Shown piece by piece: positions 54,329-63,326 of a DNA stretch of 64,000 nucleotides. Origin of the DNA: Clostridium sp. KNHs205 (GTDB lineage Bacteria > Bacillota > Clostridia > Lachnospirales > Lachnospiraceae). The notes under the pieces were generated by a model. That model saw only the letters and a list, made by a program, of their open reading frames with translations. It was not told the origin of the DNA and searched no databases. The translations under genes were made by a program, and so were the position numbers. The stretch lies in the NCBI RefSeq assembly GCF_000702945.1, contig NZ_JNLE01000005.1, positions 744,001 through 808,000 of the forward strand, given 5' to 3'. Position 1 is the first letter of the stretch. Each line of letters begins with the position of its first letter.

Positions 54329-54544
54329 TTATTTTCTCTGGTACAATTCAATCATGGCATCATCAAATTCTCTCGCTAATTCGATTACCTCAACACTATC
54401 AAATGAACCATCATACATATTTAATAACCTGTGAATCTCCTGACGCTTTTTCTCAATATCAAAATATCTTAGATTAGAACCGCTCACAACACTCTCTTCC
54501 GGATTACTATACTTATTCTTGTAAAGCCTGCTCTTAGCTTCCAT
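54329..54544 (-). CDS. Spo0E-like aspartyl-phosphate phosphatase
   Basis: The 71-residue protein starts at the ATG after GGAGGAGGATAAAATT (a TTG at 54562 lies before it). The C-terminal helices ...IEKKRQEIHRLLNMYDGSFDSVEVIELAREFDDAMIELYQ follow the Spo0E pattern (..I..LR..L......S.EV..LS.ELD.LI..Y), with a reduced SQELD core (AREFD). Such proteins remove phosphate from Spo0A. It lies convergent with the XRE gene. Confidence 0.65.
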   Translation of the reverse strand: MEAKSRLYKNKYSNPEESVVSGSNLRYFDIEKKRQEIHRLLNMYDGSFDSVEVIELAREFDDAMIELYQRK

Positions 54545-54849
54545 AATTTTATCCTCCTCCAACCGTATCTCATAACCCCTTAATTGCCCTCTATTTCGTG
54601 TGAATACTGTCGAACAACGATATTAAATTTAGTACAATCCGATACCATTTCTTGCTTCCCAAGCAAATGATACAACTTAATAATATACAAGATTTACTTT
54701 TTTTTCAAGTCTTTTCAATAAAAATCAACATTAATTTACATATAATTTTATTTCCTAAATAACCTGGCTATTTTCATCCATAAGGCTGTACAAATGTTTG
54801 CATATGAGTTAGAATATCATTATTAATGCAGTGAAATAAGGAGGTGCCT
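54545..54849. other. Divergent spacer Spo0E-like / MBL gene
   Basis: AT-rich; no gene or supported structure seen. Confidence 0.5.
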
Positions 54850-55548
54850 ATGCTTATTACTTATATTCATCACAGTTGTTTTAGCATTGAAACAGAAGAA
54901 TCAATTTTTCTCTTTGATTATTATAAAGGTAATATCCCCAATTTTACGAAAGAAAAACCCCTTTTTGTCTTCTCCAGCCATTTCCATCAGGATCATTTCA
55001 GCCCTGTTATTTTTGAATTGTCAGAGAAATATCCTGACGTTACCTATATTTTATCAAAAGATATCCGTTTAAAAGAACTGAACAGAGATAAATATAATAT
55101 TATTACAATCGGAAAAAATGAATCCATAACCATGAAAGATTCCCTTAAAGTTGATACTCTTCGCTCAACAGATGAAGGTGTAGCTTTTCTTATAAGTGAG
55201 AAGGGTAAAACACTTTACCATGCAGGTGACTTAAACTGGTGGGTCTGGAAGGATGATACTACTTCCGAATATAATAATATGACAAAGAATTTTAAAGATG
55301 AAATAAATAAAATATCCGGCAAAGAAATTGACCTGGCTTTTTTGCCCCTGGATCCCAGACAGGAGGAACTATACAGTCTTGGTTTTGATTATTTTATGCA
55401 GAATACCAGGACTTCAGTGGCTTTTCCCATGCATTTCTGGCTTGATTACAGCGTCATTGAAAAGTTTAAGAATTCAGAAGAGGCTTCTATCTACAGAGAT
55501 AAGATTATAGATATTTCATTTGAAGGGCAGACTTTCCAGATAGATTAA
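54850..55548 (+). CDS. Metallo-beta-lactamase-fold hydrolase
   Basis: The 232-residue protein starts at ATG after AAGGAGGTGCCT. The metal motif is SSHFHQDHF (about 40-48), an SxHxHxDH variant; a second metal His lies in LYHAGDLNWW (about 122), and the C-terminal FPMHFW gives another. It belongs to the UlaG/MBL-like small hydrolases. Substrate unknown. It leads a plus-strand trio with VOC and LysR genes. Confidence 0.88.
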   Translation: MLITYIHHSCFSIETEESIFLFDYYKGNIPNFTKEKPLFVFSSHFHQDHFSPVIFELSEKYPDVTYILSKDIRLKELNRDKYNIITIGKNESITMKDSLKVDTLRSTDEGVAFLISEKGKTLYHAGDLNWWVWKDDTTSEYNNMTKNFKDEINKISGKEIDLAFLPLDPRQEELYSLGFDYFMQNTRTSVAFPMHFWLDYSVIEKFKNSEEASIYRDKIIDISFEGQTFQID

Positions 55549-55588
55549 AATTTATTTGCTCTTTGGCAGAACAATAATGGAGGATTAT

Positions 55589-55957
55589 ATGAAATTTACA
55601 TTTGCACACAATAACATTAATGTATTGGATTTAGAGAAATCTTTAAAATTTTATAACGAAGCTCTGGGCTTGACTGAAACCAGACGTCATGAACCGGAAG
55701 ACGGAAGCTTTATCATCGTTTATCTTGGCGATAAAACCACCCCCCATTTATTAGAACTTACCTGGTTAAGCGATTGGGATCATCCTTATGATTTAGGAGA
55801 TAACGAATTCCATCTGGCATTTGTAACCGATGATTTTGATGGTGCTTACAAAAAGCACAAGGAAATGGGCTGCATCTGCTTTGAAAACCCTACAATGGGT
55901 ATCTATTTCATCAATGATCCCGATGGTTATTGGCTGGAGGTTATTCCTTCCAGGTAA
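55589..55957 (+). CDS. VOC-superfamily protein (lactoylglutathione lyase-like)
   Basis: The 122-residue protein starts at ATG after AATGGAGGATTAT. It has two beta-alpha-beta-beta-beta repeats: MKFTFAHNNINVLDLEKSLKFYNEALGL, then LTWLSDWDHPYDLGDNEFHLAFVTDDFDGAYKKHKEMG and NDPDGYWLEVIPSR. Metal-ligand candidates are His7, Glu-containing ELTW, His in EFHLAF and Glu in WLEVI, consistent with glyoxalase I. It could be a methylglyoxal lyase or a thiol-adduct enzyme. Confidence 0.87.
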   Translation: MKFTFAHNNINVLDLEKSLKFYNEALGLTETRRHEPEDGSFIIVYLGDKTTPHLLELTWLSDWDHPYDLGDNEFHLAFVTDDFDGAYKKHKEMGCICFENPTMGIYFINDPDGYWLEVIPSR

Positions 55958-56011
55958 ATAAAGCTATACCAGGAATTACAAAATAAAATTACCAATGAGA
56001 GGAGGTAATAC

Positions 56012-56896
56012 ATGGATATTAATTACGAGCTATATAAGGTATTCTATTATGTAGCCAAAACCTTAAGCTTCTCCGAGGCTGCTGCCTCCCTGTATATATC
56101 CCAGTCCGCTGTAAGCCAGTCTATTAAAGTATTGGAGGGAAATCTGAATCAGACCCTTTTCCTACGAAGCACAAAAAAGGTCTCCTTAACCAAAGAAGGA
56201 GAACTTCTATATAAACACATTGAGCCGGCTATAAATTTAATCAGCAGAGGTGAAAATCAGCTTCTTGAGGCTTCCTCATTAGGCGAGAGCCAGCTGCGCT
56301 TAGGTGCCAGTGATACTATTTGCCGTTATTATCTTGTACCCTTTTTAGAAGACTTTCATCGAAAATATCCGAGAATTCATATTAAGGTTACAAACGGGAC
56401 TTCCTTCCAGTGTGCCAAAATGTTAGAAAATAATGAAGTAGACATTATTGTTACGAACTCACCGAACTCTTCCCTGATAAATAGTATGCATATAGAAACT
56501 GTTCTGGAATTTAATGACACTTTTATCGTAAACAAGGACTTCTATCCGGTGAAAGATGAACCTCTTACCTTGGAGGAGCTGCTTAAATACCCGATTCTGA
56601 TGCTTACGAAACATTCTACCACCAGCGAATTCCTGCATAATCTGTTCTTACAGCATTCACTGGATCTGGTTCCGGCAGTGGAATTAAGCAGTAATGACCT
56701 ATTGATAGATCTGGCTAAAATCGGTCTCGGAGTCGCTTTTATTCCCGACTTCTGCTACAAAAGAGACCCGGAGAACAAACTGGAACCTATCGAATTAAAG
56801 GAAACGCTGCCCTCCAGAAAACTGGTGGCTGCCTATAATGATAATATCCCTCTCTCAAATGCCGCAAGATATTTTATTGAACAGCTTACAAGCTAA
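56012..56896 (+). CDS. LysR-family transcriptional regulator
   Basis: The 294-residue protein starts after GAGAGGAGGTAATAC. It has the N-terminal winged HTH (about 1-60: FYYVAKTLSFSEAAASLYISQSAVSQSIKVLEGNL) and a C-terminal periplasmic-binding-like effector domain (about 90-290: LRLGASDTICRYYLVPFLEDFHRKYPRIHIKV...). It probably controls the neighbouring VOC or MBL genes, in the usual autoregulated manner. Target and ligand unknown. Confidence 0.93.
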   Translation: MDINYELYKVFYYVAKTLSFSEAAASLYISQSAVSQSIKVLEGNLNQTLFLRSTKKVSLTKEGELLYKHIEPAINLISRGENQLLEASSLGESQLRLGASDTICRYYLVPFLEDFHRKYPRIHIKVTNGTSFQCAKMLENNEVDIIVTNSPNSSLINSMHIETVLEFNDTFIVNKDFYPVKDEPLTLEELLKYPILMLTKHSTTSEFLHNLFLQHSLDLVPAVELSSNDLLIDLAKIGLGVAFIPDFCYKRDPENKLEPIELKETLPSRKLVAAYNDNIPLSNAARYFIEQLTS

Positions 56897-56919
56897 ATCC
56901 CATATAAGAGATGAAAAAA

Positions 56920-56978
56920 GGGTTGTTGCAAAAGGAATGAAGGACTTTGTAAGTCTGATTCCTATAATGCAGCAACTC
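56920..56978 (+). terminator. Terminator after LysR gene
   Basis: GGGTTGTTGCA and TGCAGCAACTC pair across a ~37-base loop, followed by TTTATTTT. Confidence 0.8.
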
Positions 56979-57053
56979 TTTATTTTAGTTTTTATTACCA
57001 ATAATTTATTTTGCTGATTAATTTCTTTTATTGCTTTTTTGCTTTCGCTGACC

Positions 57054-57266
57054 TTAATTTCCTTTGCTGCTTAAGGGATTGCTTCTCTCCTCAAAAAATG
57101 CACCGTTATCCGGATTGCATTCCGACTGAGGTTCATAGGCTGCTTTGTGTACCATAGCTGAACCAACATAAATATCCCTTGTTTTCTTGTATTTCTCTTC
57201 TAACTCTTCTTTTGTGTTGTTAGAGGTTGCTTTTAAATTGTTTTGCTTTTCATTGGGTGAACTCAT
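57054..57266 (-). CDS. Small hydrophilic hypothetical protein
   Basis: The 70-residue protein starts MSSPNEKQNNLK after AGAAAGGATGTATCTT. A helical N-terminal part with TKEELEEKYKKTRDIYVGSAMV is followed by an acidic, Asn/Pro-containing tail. It resembles small acidic sporulation-associated proteins but has no clear signature. Monocistronic or transcribed with nothing obvious. Confidence 0.6.
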   Translation of the reverse strand: MSSPNEKQNNLKATSNNTKEELEEKYKKTRDIYVGSAMVHKAAYEPQSECNPDNGAFFEERSNPLSSKGN

Positions 57267-57345
57267 AAGATACATCCTTTCTCTATCTTAGTTACAAGGT
57301 CAGTATTCCCAATTACTAATCCGGTATCCGGCAAATATACATGAA

Positions 57346-58260
57346 TTAAATCCTTTTCATAAGCTTTTCCGTAATCTTATCCTCTTCCCTAAGGCTTCCA
57401 ATCAGTAATTCATTCCTGCTGTTATGAGTTTCCAGATTTCTCTCTGCAGTTCTTAGTCCACTATTAGCATAACAATAGAGGCAACCATTGGAACAGGTAT
57501 TATAAGCTCCAATATCAATGCTCTCCATGCAACCGCAACCTGCCCTTTGACCGATAGTTTTTCGTATTTTAATTTCCCGGCCCAAGAGTACTTCTATCAG
57601 TTTCGGATCTATACAACTGGCTCTTTGAATACCGGATACCTTCTGAAGGATATCCTCACAACAACTTTTAACGATAATTCCATATTTACCAGCAATGGCT
57701 TCTAATTCTGCACTTAGACCAAGCATTTCATTATCTGTTATCCTTCGTAAGACACCGGACTCTTCCTGCTTTTTTATTTTTTGATAAATATCCACAAAAC
57801 TGATATTACACACCGTAGTATATCCACATAAACGGCGGCACATATCCTCAAAAACCTGACGGTGAAAATCAAAGGTGTACTTCTCATTTAAAATTATCGG
57901 ATCATAACGCCATATGACCTTTTCTGTACCAATCATACGGGATAATTCTATAAAGGTATCTATAATATCTTTTTTATCCCGTAAGTTAAGTTCCAGCTCT
58001 CTCTCATAGGGTGTTACAGTAAATTGAAAATAGAAGGGATAAACATTATGAAGCAGCAGCGGTAGCTTAGGAAGCATCGGCGCAGGGTCTTTTGACCAGA
58101 AAACAAAACAGTCCACCGTATCATGGTTCAGATTAATTCTGCTGACCTGATTCGCGTTCATAGGATTTCTGACACAGACATAACCTTCTTCCAGCCGGTT
58201 AAAAAACCAATCGGAATAAAATCTTGGAATATCTGTCCTCCTGGAGGCACTGATAACCAT
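57346..58260 (-). CDS. DUF1848 family protein
   Basis: The 304-residue protein begins MVISASRRTDIPRFYSDWFFNRLEEGYV, the DUF1848 N-terminus, and has FVFWSKDPAPMLPKL. C-terminal cysteines (CGCMESIDIGAYNTCSNGCLYCYAN, about 245-270) could bind an iron-sulfur cluster in a radical-SAM-like way. Enzymatic role unknown. GGGGAGTTATAAAC precedes the start. Confidence 0.9.
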   Translation of the reverse strand: MVISASRRTDIPRFYSDWFFNRLEEGYVCVRNPMNANQVSRINLNHDTVDCFVFWSKDPAPMLPKLPLLLHNVYPFYFQFTVTPYERELELNLRDKKDIIDTFIELSRMIGTEKVIWRYDPIILNEKYTFDFHRQVFEDMCRRLCGYTTVCNISFVDIYQKIKKQEESGVLRRITDNEMLGLSAELEAIAGKYGIIVKSCCEDILQKVSGIQRASCIDPKLIEVLLGREIKIRKTIGQRAGCGCMESIDIGAYNTCSNGCLYCYANSGLRTAERNLETHNSRNELLIGSLREEDKITEKLMKRI

Positions 58261-58360
58261 GTTTATAACTCCCCTTTCTTTGATCCTTCTGATAAAAGTC
58301 TAATAAATTGCTTGAGCGTCAAGTTCCGGTTTCACAATAAGACGGGACGGTAACTTAAAG

Positions 58361-60553
58361 CTATTTAGCCTTAAAAACATACACTTTGCTCTTAAAATCT
58401 CCCCAGCATAAATCTCCCGGAACATTTAAGCCATAGTTCATTAACTGGGAGCCTCTTAAGACCTCCTCAGTGCCTTCCAGTTCATATTCCAATTCACTGT
58501 CAAGACCATTCAGCTTAAAACGGAACAACGCATCATTAGGAGTATTCAGGACGCGGTAGAAGAAAACAACCGCTTCCTTCTTATCCTCTGCTACAAACAT
58601 CCAGGCTGTGTGATTCCCCTTAAAAGGGCTTAACAGGCGGTAGAAATCACCATATTGAATAAGTCCTCTCAGCTTCTTATAAGCAGCGACCTGGTTCTTT
58701 ACAATCTCCTTTTCTTCATCGGACATCTTTGTTACATCCAACTCATAACCAAAGTTACCTGCCATGGCAGCATCTCCCCTGAAATGAATGGAGGTCTCTC
58801 TTCCGGTCTGATGGTTCGGCACAGCAGATACATGAGCTGTCATCGCACTTGCAGGGTAAACAAGGCTGGTACCATACTGAATCTTAAGCCGCTCAACTCC
58901 GTCTGTATCATCACTTGTCCAATTCTGAGGCATATAGTGAAGGATTCCCGGATCAAAACGTCCGCCGCCTCCGGAGCAGCTCTCAAATAGAATCTCAGGG
59001 AACTTAGAAGTAATCTCCTCCATTACCCGGTATAAACCAAGGATATAGCGGTGAGCAGTCTCCATCTGGTGTTCCGCTGTAAGTTTTGCAGATCCGATTT
59101 CAGACATATTTCTGTTCATATCCCATTTCACATAGGAAATCTCCGCACTGTTCAAGATGTCAGACAGCATATCAATAACAGCCTCCTGCACATCAGCTCT
59201 GGAATAATCCAGTATCAGCTGATTTCTGCCAAGATTTCTAAATCTGTCAGGAACGTGAAGGCACCAGTCCGGATGTCCACGGTAAAGCTCAGAATCCGGG
59301 GATATCATTTCCGGCTCGAACCACAGTCCGAATTTCATACCTTCTGCTTTAATGGCTTTTGCCAGAGAATCTAAGCCTCCCGGAAGCTTCTCTTTATTTA
59401 CAAACCAGTCACCAAGACTTGAGTTATCGGAATTTCTCTTACCAAACCAGCCATCATCCAATACCAGTAATTCAATTCCTAATGCTGATGCATCTTTTGC
59501 CAGTGCAGTCAGTTTTTCTTCTGCGAAGTCAAAATAAGTCGCTTCCCAGTTATTTATAACTACCGGACGTAAGGCATTACGATATTTTCCCCTTGCCAGA
59601 CGGTTACGATACAATCTGTGATAGGTTCTTGACATTTCACCGATACCTTCTGAGGAATACACCATAACAGCTTCAGGAGTCTGGAATTCTTCCCCGCTTC
59701 CCAACACCCAGGTAAAATCAAAAGGATTGATTCCCATAGCCACTCTGGCAGTCTTATACTGGTCTACTTCAACACTTGCAAGAAAATTTCCGCTATATAT
59801 CAGGCTGAAACCATATGCTTCTCCAATTGCTTCACCTGCATCCTTTGATACCAGTGCCATAAAGGGATTCTCTGAATGTCCGCTGGCTCCCCTGCGGCTT
59901 TCAATAGACTGGGTTCCGTTAACAAGTCCTCTCCTTACCGCATGACGCTCTCTTGCCCAAGCTCCGGATAAGGTTATCAGATCAAAATCCTGATGGTCAA
60001 AATCCATGCTCATACTTAAAGCACGAAGTAATTTTAAAGAGGTCTGTCCCTCATTTACAAAGCGGGCAGACCGAATAACCGCGTCATATCCTGCTATAAC
60101 GGAATATGATAAGATTACCTTAAGTCCAATCAGCTCATCTTTCAAGGTAATCTGAAGGGTCTCTGCCTCCTCCTCTGCTTCGGTATATACGGCTGGAAGA
60201 CCTTTCAGTCCCGGTTTGCCTTTCAGAATTTCATAGGAAGCATAGGTTAAATCCGTAATTCTGGTACCATTCTCCAATTGAACCTGATAAGCCGGCATAC
60301 GAAGGTCCGTATTACCATAGGAAGGGTATTCCGCCGGTATCGTATCCAGGGAATACCAGTCATCACCGTTTACGGTAGCATTAAAGGAGGCTCTTCCTGA
60401 GGCTTTAACCATAGCTTGCACTGACGGACTGTCTATTTTATTGCCCCAATAAATATGGGATAGATATTTATCCTTTTGAACCTGTAAAATATATGTGGAT
60501 TTTTCTGTCTGCAGTATAAAACTGCTGCTCTTCTGCTCAAACTGTATATTCAT
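58361..60553 (-). CDS. Alpha-galactosidase, GH36
   Basis: The 730-residue protein has normal GH36 length, with an N-terminal beta-sandwich (about 1-290), a TIM-barrel catalytic domain (about 300-620) and a C-terminal beta-domain. The nucleophile Asp is in SYVKWDMNRNMS and the acid/base Asp in NWTSDDTDGVERL; the substrate-binding CSGGGGRFDPGILHYMPQNW lies between. No signal peptide, so it cleaves imported raffinose-type sugars in the cytosol. No transporter gene is adjacent in the window except an ABC-type sugar lipoprotein at the far end. Confidence 0.95.
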   Translation of the reverse strand: MNIQFEQKSSSFILQTEKSTYILQVQKDKYLSHIYWGNKIDSPSVQAMVKASGRASFNATVNGDDWYSLDTIPAEYPSYGNTDLRMPAYQVQLENGTRITDLTYASYEILKGKPGLKGLPAVYTEAEEEAETLQITLKDELIGLKVILSYSVIAGYDAVIRSARFVNEGQTSLKLLRALSMSMDFDHQDFDLITLSGAWARERHAVRRGLVNGTQSIESRRGASGHSENPFMALVSKDAGEAIGEAYGFSLIYSGNFLASVEVDQYKTARVAMGINPFDFTWVLGSGEEFQTPEAVMVYSSEGIGEMSRTYHRLYRNRLARGKYRNALRPVVINNWEATYFDFAEEKLTALAKDASALGIELLVLDDGWFGKRNSDNSSLGDWFVNKEKLPGGLDSLAKAIKAEGMKFGLWFEPEMISPDSELYRGHPDWCLHVPDRFRNLGRNQLILDYSRADVQEAVIDMLSDILNSAEISYVKWDMNRNMSEIGSAKLTAEHQMETAHRYILGLYRVMEEITSKFPEILFESCSGGGGRFDPGILHYMPQNWTSDDTDGVERLKIQYGTSLVYPASAMTAHVSAVPNHQTGRETSIHFRGDAAMAGNFGYELDVTKMSDEEKEIVKNQVAAYKKLRGLIQYGDFYRLLSPFKGNHTAWMFVAEDKKEAVVFFYRVLNTPNDALFRFKLNGLDSELEYELEGTEEVLRGSQLMNYGLNVPGDLCWGDFKSKVYVFKAK

Positions 60554-61114
60554 ATTTTCCTCTATTCCGCCGCCAGCTGCGGCACATATTCCGATGAAAG
60601 AAGCTTAAAATGGCATCTCTGTTCATTTTATAGTATTCTTTTGCATTACAAAGCTACTTCTTCTTTATTATTAATTTTATTCATAATTCATGTATTAAAA
60701 AATCCTGCTTTCAAAAATTTCAGGAGAATTGTACAAAAGAGAAAGTACGAATGTGCCTATGGAAAGGTATTAGAAGTCCTTTTCTCTGAAGATTTTGTGC
60801 TATAATGTAAAACAGATTGTCTGAGTACACATAGTGTACTCATGCGTAGCGAGTTATCTGTTTTACATTATGACAAGCACAAAATCTTCAGAGAATTAGG
60901 ACTTCTTATACCTTGGAATTGAAGCATGAGTGCTTTCTCTTTTGTACAATTCTCCGTCCCCTTGCAAACCCCCATCTTTTCAAACACTATTACACCATAT
61001 TGTACCCAAATATATCTATAACCTCAAGTATTATTTTCAGCAATTACCGTTCTTGTTTTTCTTACAGAAAAATGTTATGATTAGTTGAAAAAACTGCGGA
61101 AAGGATGTGGTTTT
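60554..61114. other. Divergent spacer alpha-galactosidase / AstE-like pair
   Basis: Holds hairpin element copy 2 (60717-60964); I see no gene. The rest is AT-rich. Confidence 0.55.
60717..60964. repeat. Long hairpin element, copy 2
   Basis: 248 bp, same ends (ATTTCAGG ... CCGTCCCCTTG) and conserved middle as copy 1 at 13817. The stems differ in sequence but keep pairing: outer GGAGAATTGTACAAAAGAG with CTCTTTTGTACAATTCTCC; inner CTCTGAAGATTTTGTGC with GCACAAAATCTTCAGAG; ATGTAAAACAGAT with ATCTGTTTTACAT. The terminal loop is longer (AGTACACATAGTGTACT). Confidence 0.88.
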
Positions 61115-62059
61115 ATGATAAAGTCCGTATTTTCTATCGACTTACCGGTATTAGAAAGTATGAACATATGGAAAAACCGTATTGAACCTCTAAATAAGAC
61201 CGGTGCAGAGAAAAGAATCTGTATCGTCTCCGGAATTCACGGCGATGAATTGGAAGGTCAGTATATCTGTTACGAAATCATACGGCGAATCAAAGCCAAC
61301 ATTCATTTACTTCATGGAATCATTGATATATATCCCTGTCTAAACCCCCTGGGAATTGAGTCTCTTACACGTGGAATACCAGCCTTTGATTTGGATCTGA
61401 ATCGTTGTTTTCCCGGAAATAAAAACGGTGATATGGCAGAAAATGCTGCTCAGGCAATCGTAGAAGATATCCTGGGATCTGAACTCTGTGTTGACCTGCA
61501 TTCCTCTAATATATTTCTTCGTGAGATCCCACAGGTTCGAATGATTGAAGAGAATGCCAAAATGCTTTTGCCCTATGCCAAGCTTTTGAACCTTGACTTT
61601 GTTTGGGTGCATCCTTCTGCTACCGTACAGAATGCCACATTGACCCATGCACTCAATACCAGCGGAGTTCCTACCATCGCTGTTGAAATGGGTACCGGTA
61701 TGCGCATAACAAAGCAGTTTGGGGATCAAATCACAGAAGGTATCTTTTGTCTCCTGAAAGAGCTTGGAATGTGGGAGGGTGAAGTTATAACCCCTAAGAC
61801 ACCGATTATCTCCACAGAAGGCGGAAGTGAAGTAACCATGGTTCATGCGGAAGCCTCCGGAATCTTTCTGCCTGAGGTAGAGCACTGGATGGGTATAAAG
61901 AAAGGTGAAGTTATCGGAGACATCGTAGACAGTCTGACCGGTGAGATCAACCAGCATATTCTTGCTCCCTGTGATGGTATGGTATTTACCTTAAGGGAAT
62001 ATCCCGTAGTAAATGAAGGCTCTTTGATAGTCCGTATATTAGGAGGTAATTTTACATGA
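61115..62059 (+). CDS. Succinylglutamate desuccinylase/aspartoacylase (AstE/AspA) family, intact
   Basis: The 314-residue protein starts MIKSVFSIDL after AAAGGATGTGG. Zinc-site residues of M14-like amidohydrolases are visible: VSGIHGDELEGQ (His, Glu), DLDLNRCFPG, CVDLHSSN (third ligand His) and the catalytic Glu in TIAVEMGTGMRI. A small C-terminal beta domain (about 220-314) completes the protein. Acts on an N-acyl or similar amide. It overlaps the next gene by four bases (ATGA). Confidence 0.88.
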   Translation: MIKSVFSIDLPVLESMNIWKNRIEPLNKTGAEKRICIVSGIHGDELEGQYICYEIIRRIKANIHLLHGIIDIYPCLNPLGIESLTRGIPAFDLDLNRCFPGNKNGDMAENAAQAIVEDILGSELCVDLHSSNIFLREIPQVRMIEENAKMLLPYAKLLNLDFVWVHPSATVQNATLTHALNTSGVPTIAVEMGTGMRITKQFGDQITEGIFCLLKELGMWEGEVITPKTPIISTEGGSEVTMVHAEASGIFLPEVEHWMGIKKGEVIGDIVDSLTGEINQHILAPCDGMVFTLREYPVVNEGSLIVRILGGNFT

Positions 62060-62991
62060 TAAAAGACACAGTATACTCCATCAAGACTCCTTTTCGCGGT
62101 GAACTGAGCATTCCCTCCTATCATTTCGGGAAAGGTGAGAAATCTGCCTGCATCGTGGGACCAACCCGCGGTAATGAAGTACAGCAGCTCTACATCTGCT
62201 CTCAGATCGTTAAAATCCTTGATAAGCTGGAGAAGGCCGGTGCTATCGTAAATAATAATGAAATTATGGTGATACCTTCTGTAAATCACTACTCCATCAA
62301 TGTAGAAAAACGCTTCTGGGCTATGGATAACACTGATATTAACCGTATGTTTCCAGGTGACGCAGAAGGTGAAACCACCAGACGAATTGCTGACGGTATC
62401 TTCAAAGCTGTAAAAGGTTATAATTACGGCATACAGTTTGCAAGCTTTCATACCCCCGGTGATTTTATTCCCCATGTCAGAATGATGGAAACCGGGTATC
62501 AGAATACCAGCCTTGCCAATCTGTTCGGACTTCCTTATGTAGTGACCAGAAAACCACGCCCTATTGATACTGCCACCTTAAATTATAACTGGCAGATGAA
62601 CGGAACAAATGCCTTTAGCGTATATACTTCCGCTACGGATTATATAGATGAGAAATCGGCTAATCAGGCTGTTTCCTCTGTGCTTCGTTTCCTCACCCGA
62701 ATGGGGATTATCAAATATAACTGCCATAACGGCTTTATAGCAACTACCCTGGAGGAAGAAAGCCTGATGTCTATCAGAGCAGACGTATCCGGTATCTACA
62801 AAAGGTTCAAAGAACCTGGCGAAGAAGTAGCTTTTGGAGACCTTCTGGCAGAAGTGGTCGATCCTATCGAGGGGGAAGTCATCTCACAGATTATCGCCCC
62901 AAGTGAGGGTATCATATTCTTTGCCCACAGAAAACCTCTTGTCATCGAAAATTGTACAGTTTATAAGCTGATACGACGACTTCATGAGTAA
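62056..62991 (+). CDS. AstE/AspA-family paralogue, apparently inactive
   Basis: The 311-residue protein is clearly homologous to its neighbour over the whole length (INRMFPGDAEGE; C-terminal IIAPSEGIIFF). Key residues differ: the zinc His is Arg (VGPTRGNEVQQ), the DLHSS position reads ASFHTPGDF (His kept), and the catalytic Glu position reads FSVYTSATD. It is likely a pseudoenzyme that pairs with the intact protein. Starts four bases inside the previous gene. Confidence 0.83.
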   Translation: MIKDTVYSIKTPFRGELSIPSYHFGKGEKSACIVGPTRGNEVQQLYICSQIVKILDKLEKAGAIVNNNEIMVIPSVNHYSINVEKRFWAMDNTDINRMFPGDAEGETTRRIADGIFKAVKGYNYGIQFASFHTPGDFIPHVRMMETGYQNTSLANLFGLPYVVTRKPRPIDTATLNYNWQMNGTNAFSVYTSATDYIDEKSANQAVSSVLRFLTRMGIIKYNCHNGFIATTLEEESLMSIRADVSGIYKRFKEPGEEVAFGDLLAEVVDPIEGEVISQIIAPSEGIIFFAHRKPLVIENCTVYKLIRRLHE

Positions 62992-63326
62992 TTGAAGCCA
63001 AATACAAAGATGCGATGTCGTCTATCGATTACAACCTGGAATGGAGGATATTTCAGAGTTTTTATGTAGCTTGGTTCATGATGAACTATCTCCAGAAGAA
63101 ACTACCAATGCCTTTAGACATCTAAAAAAAGAGTGTGCCTCATTGTCCGAAATGTTGTAATATTATGTGGTCTTTAAATATAAATTTTAACTTAGTAACA
63201 TAGGTTTGGTTTACAACGGACACGGAAATCCCGTGCCTTTCGTCTGTATAATTAATTAATTTGTCTGCAGTCTGAAACGGGCAGTTCACCATGGTGAACT
63301 GCCCGTTAATTAGCAATTTGCAATTA
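62992..63326. other. Spacer with a short C-terminal coding remnant
   Basis: One frame (63043-63162) encodes MEDISEFLCSLVHDELSPEE... ending in a stop, 39 residues, without a good ribosome site; it may be a gene fragment. The terminator for the last gene lies at 63277-63306. Confidence 0.4.
63277..63306 (-). terminator. Terminator of the sugar-binding protein gene
   Basis: ACGGGCAGTTCACC and its complement around AT form a perfect 30-bp palindrome, followed on the minus strand by TTTC. Confidence 0.7.

Noticed and set aside
61340..62475. Minus-strand ORFs opposite the AstE-like genes
   Set aside because: Antisense shadows of two clear plus-strand genes.
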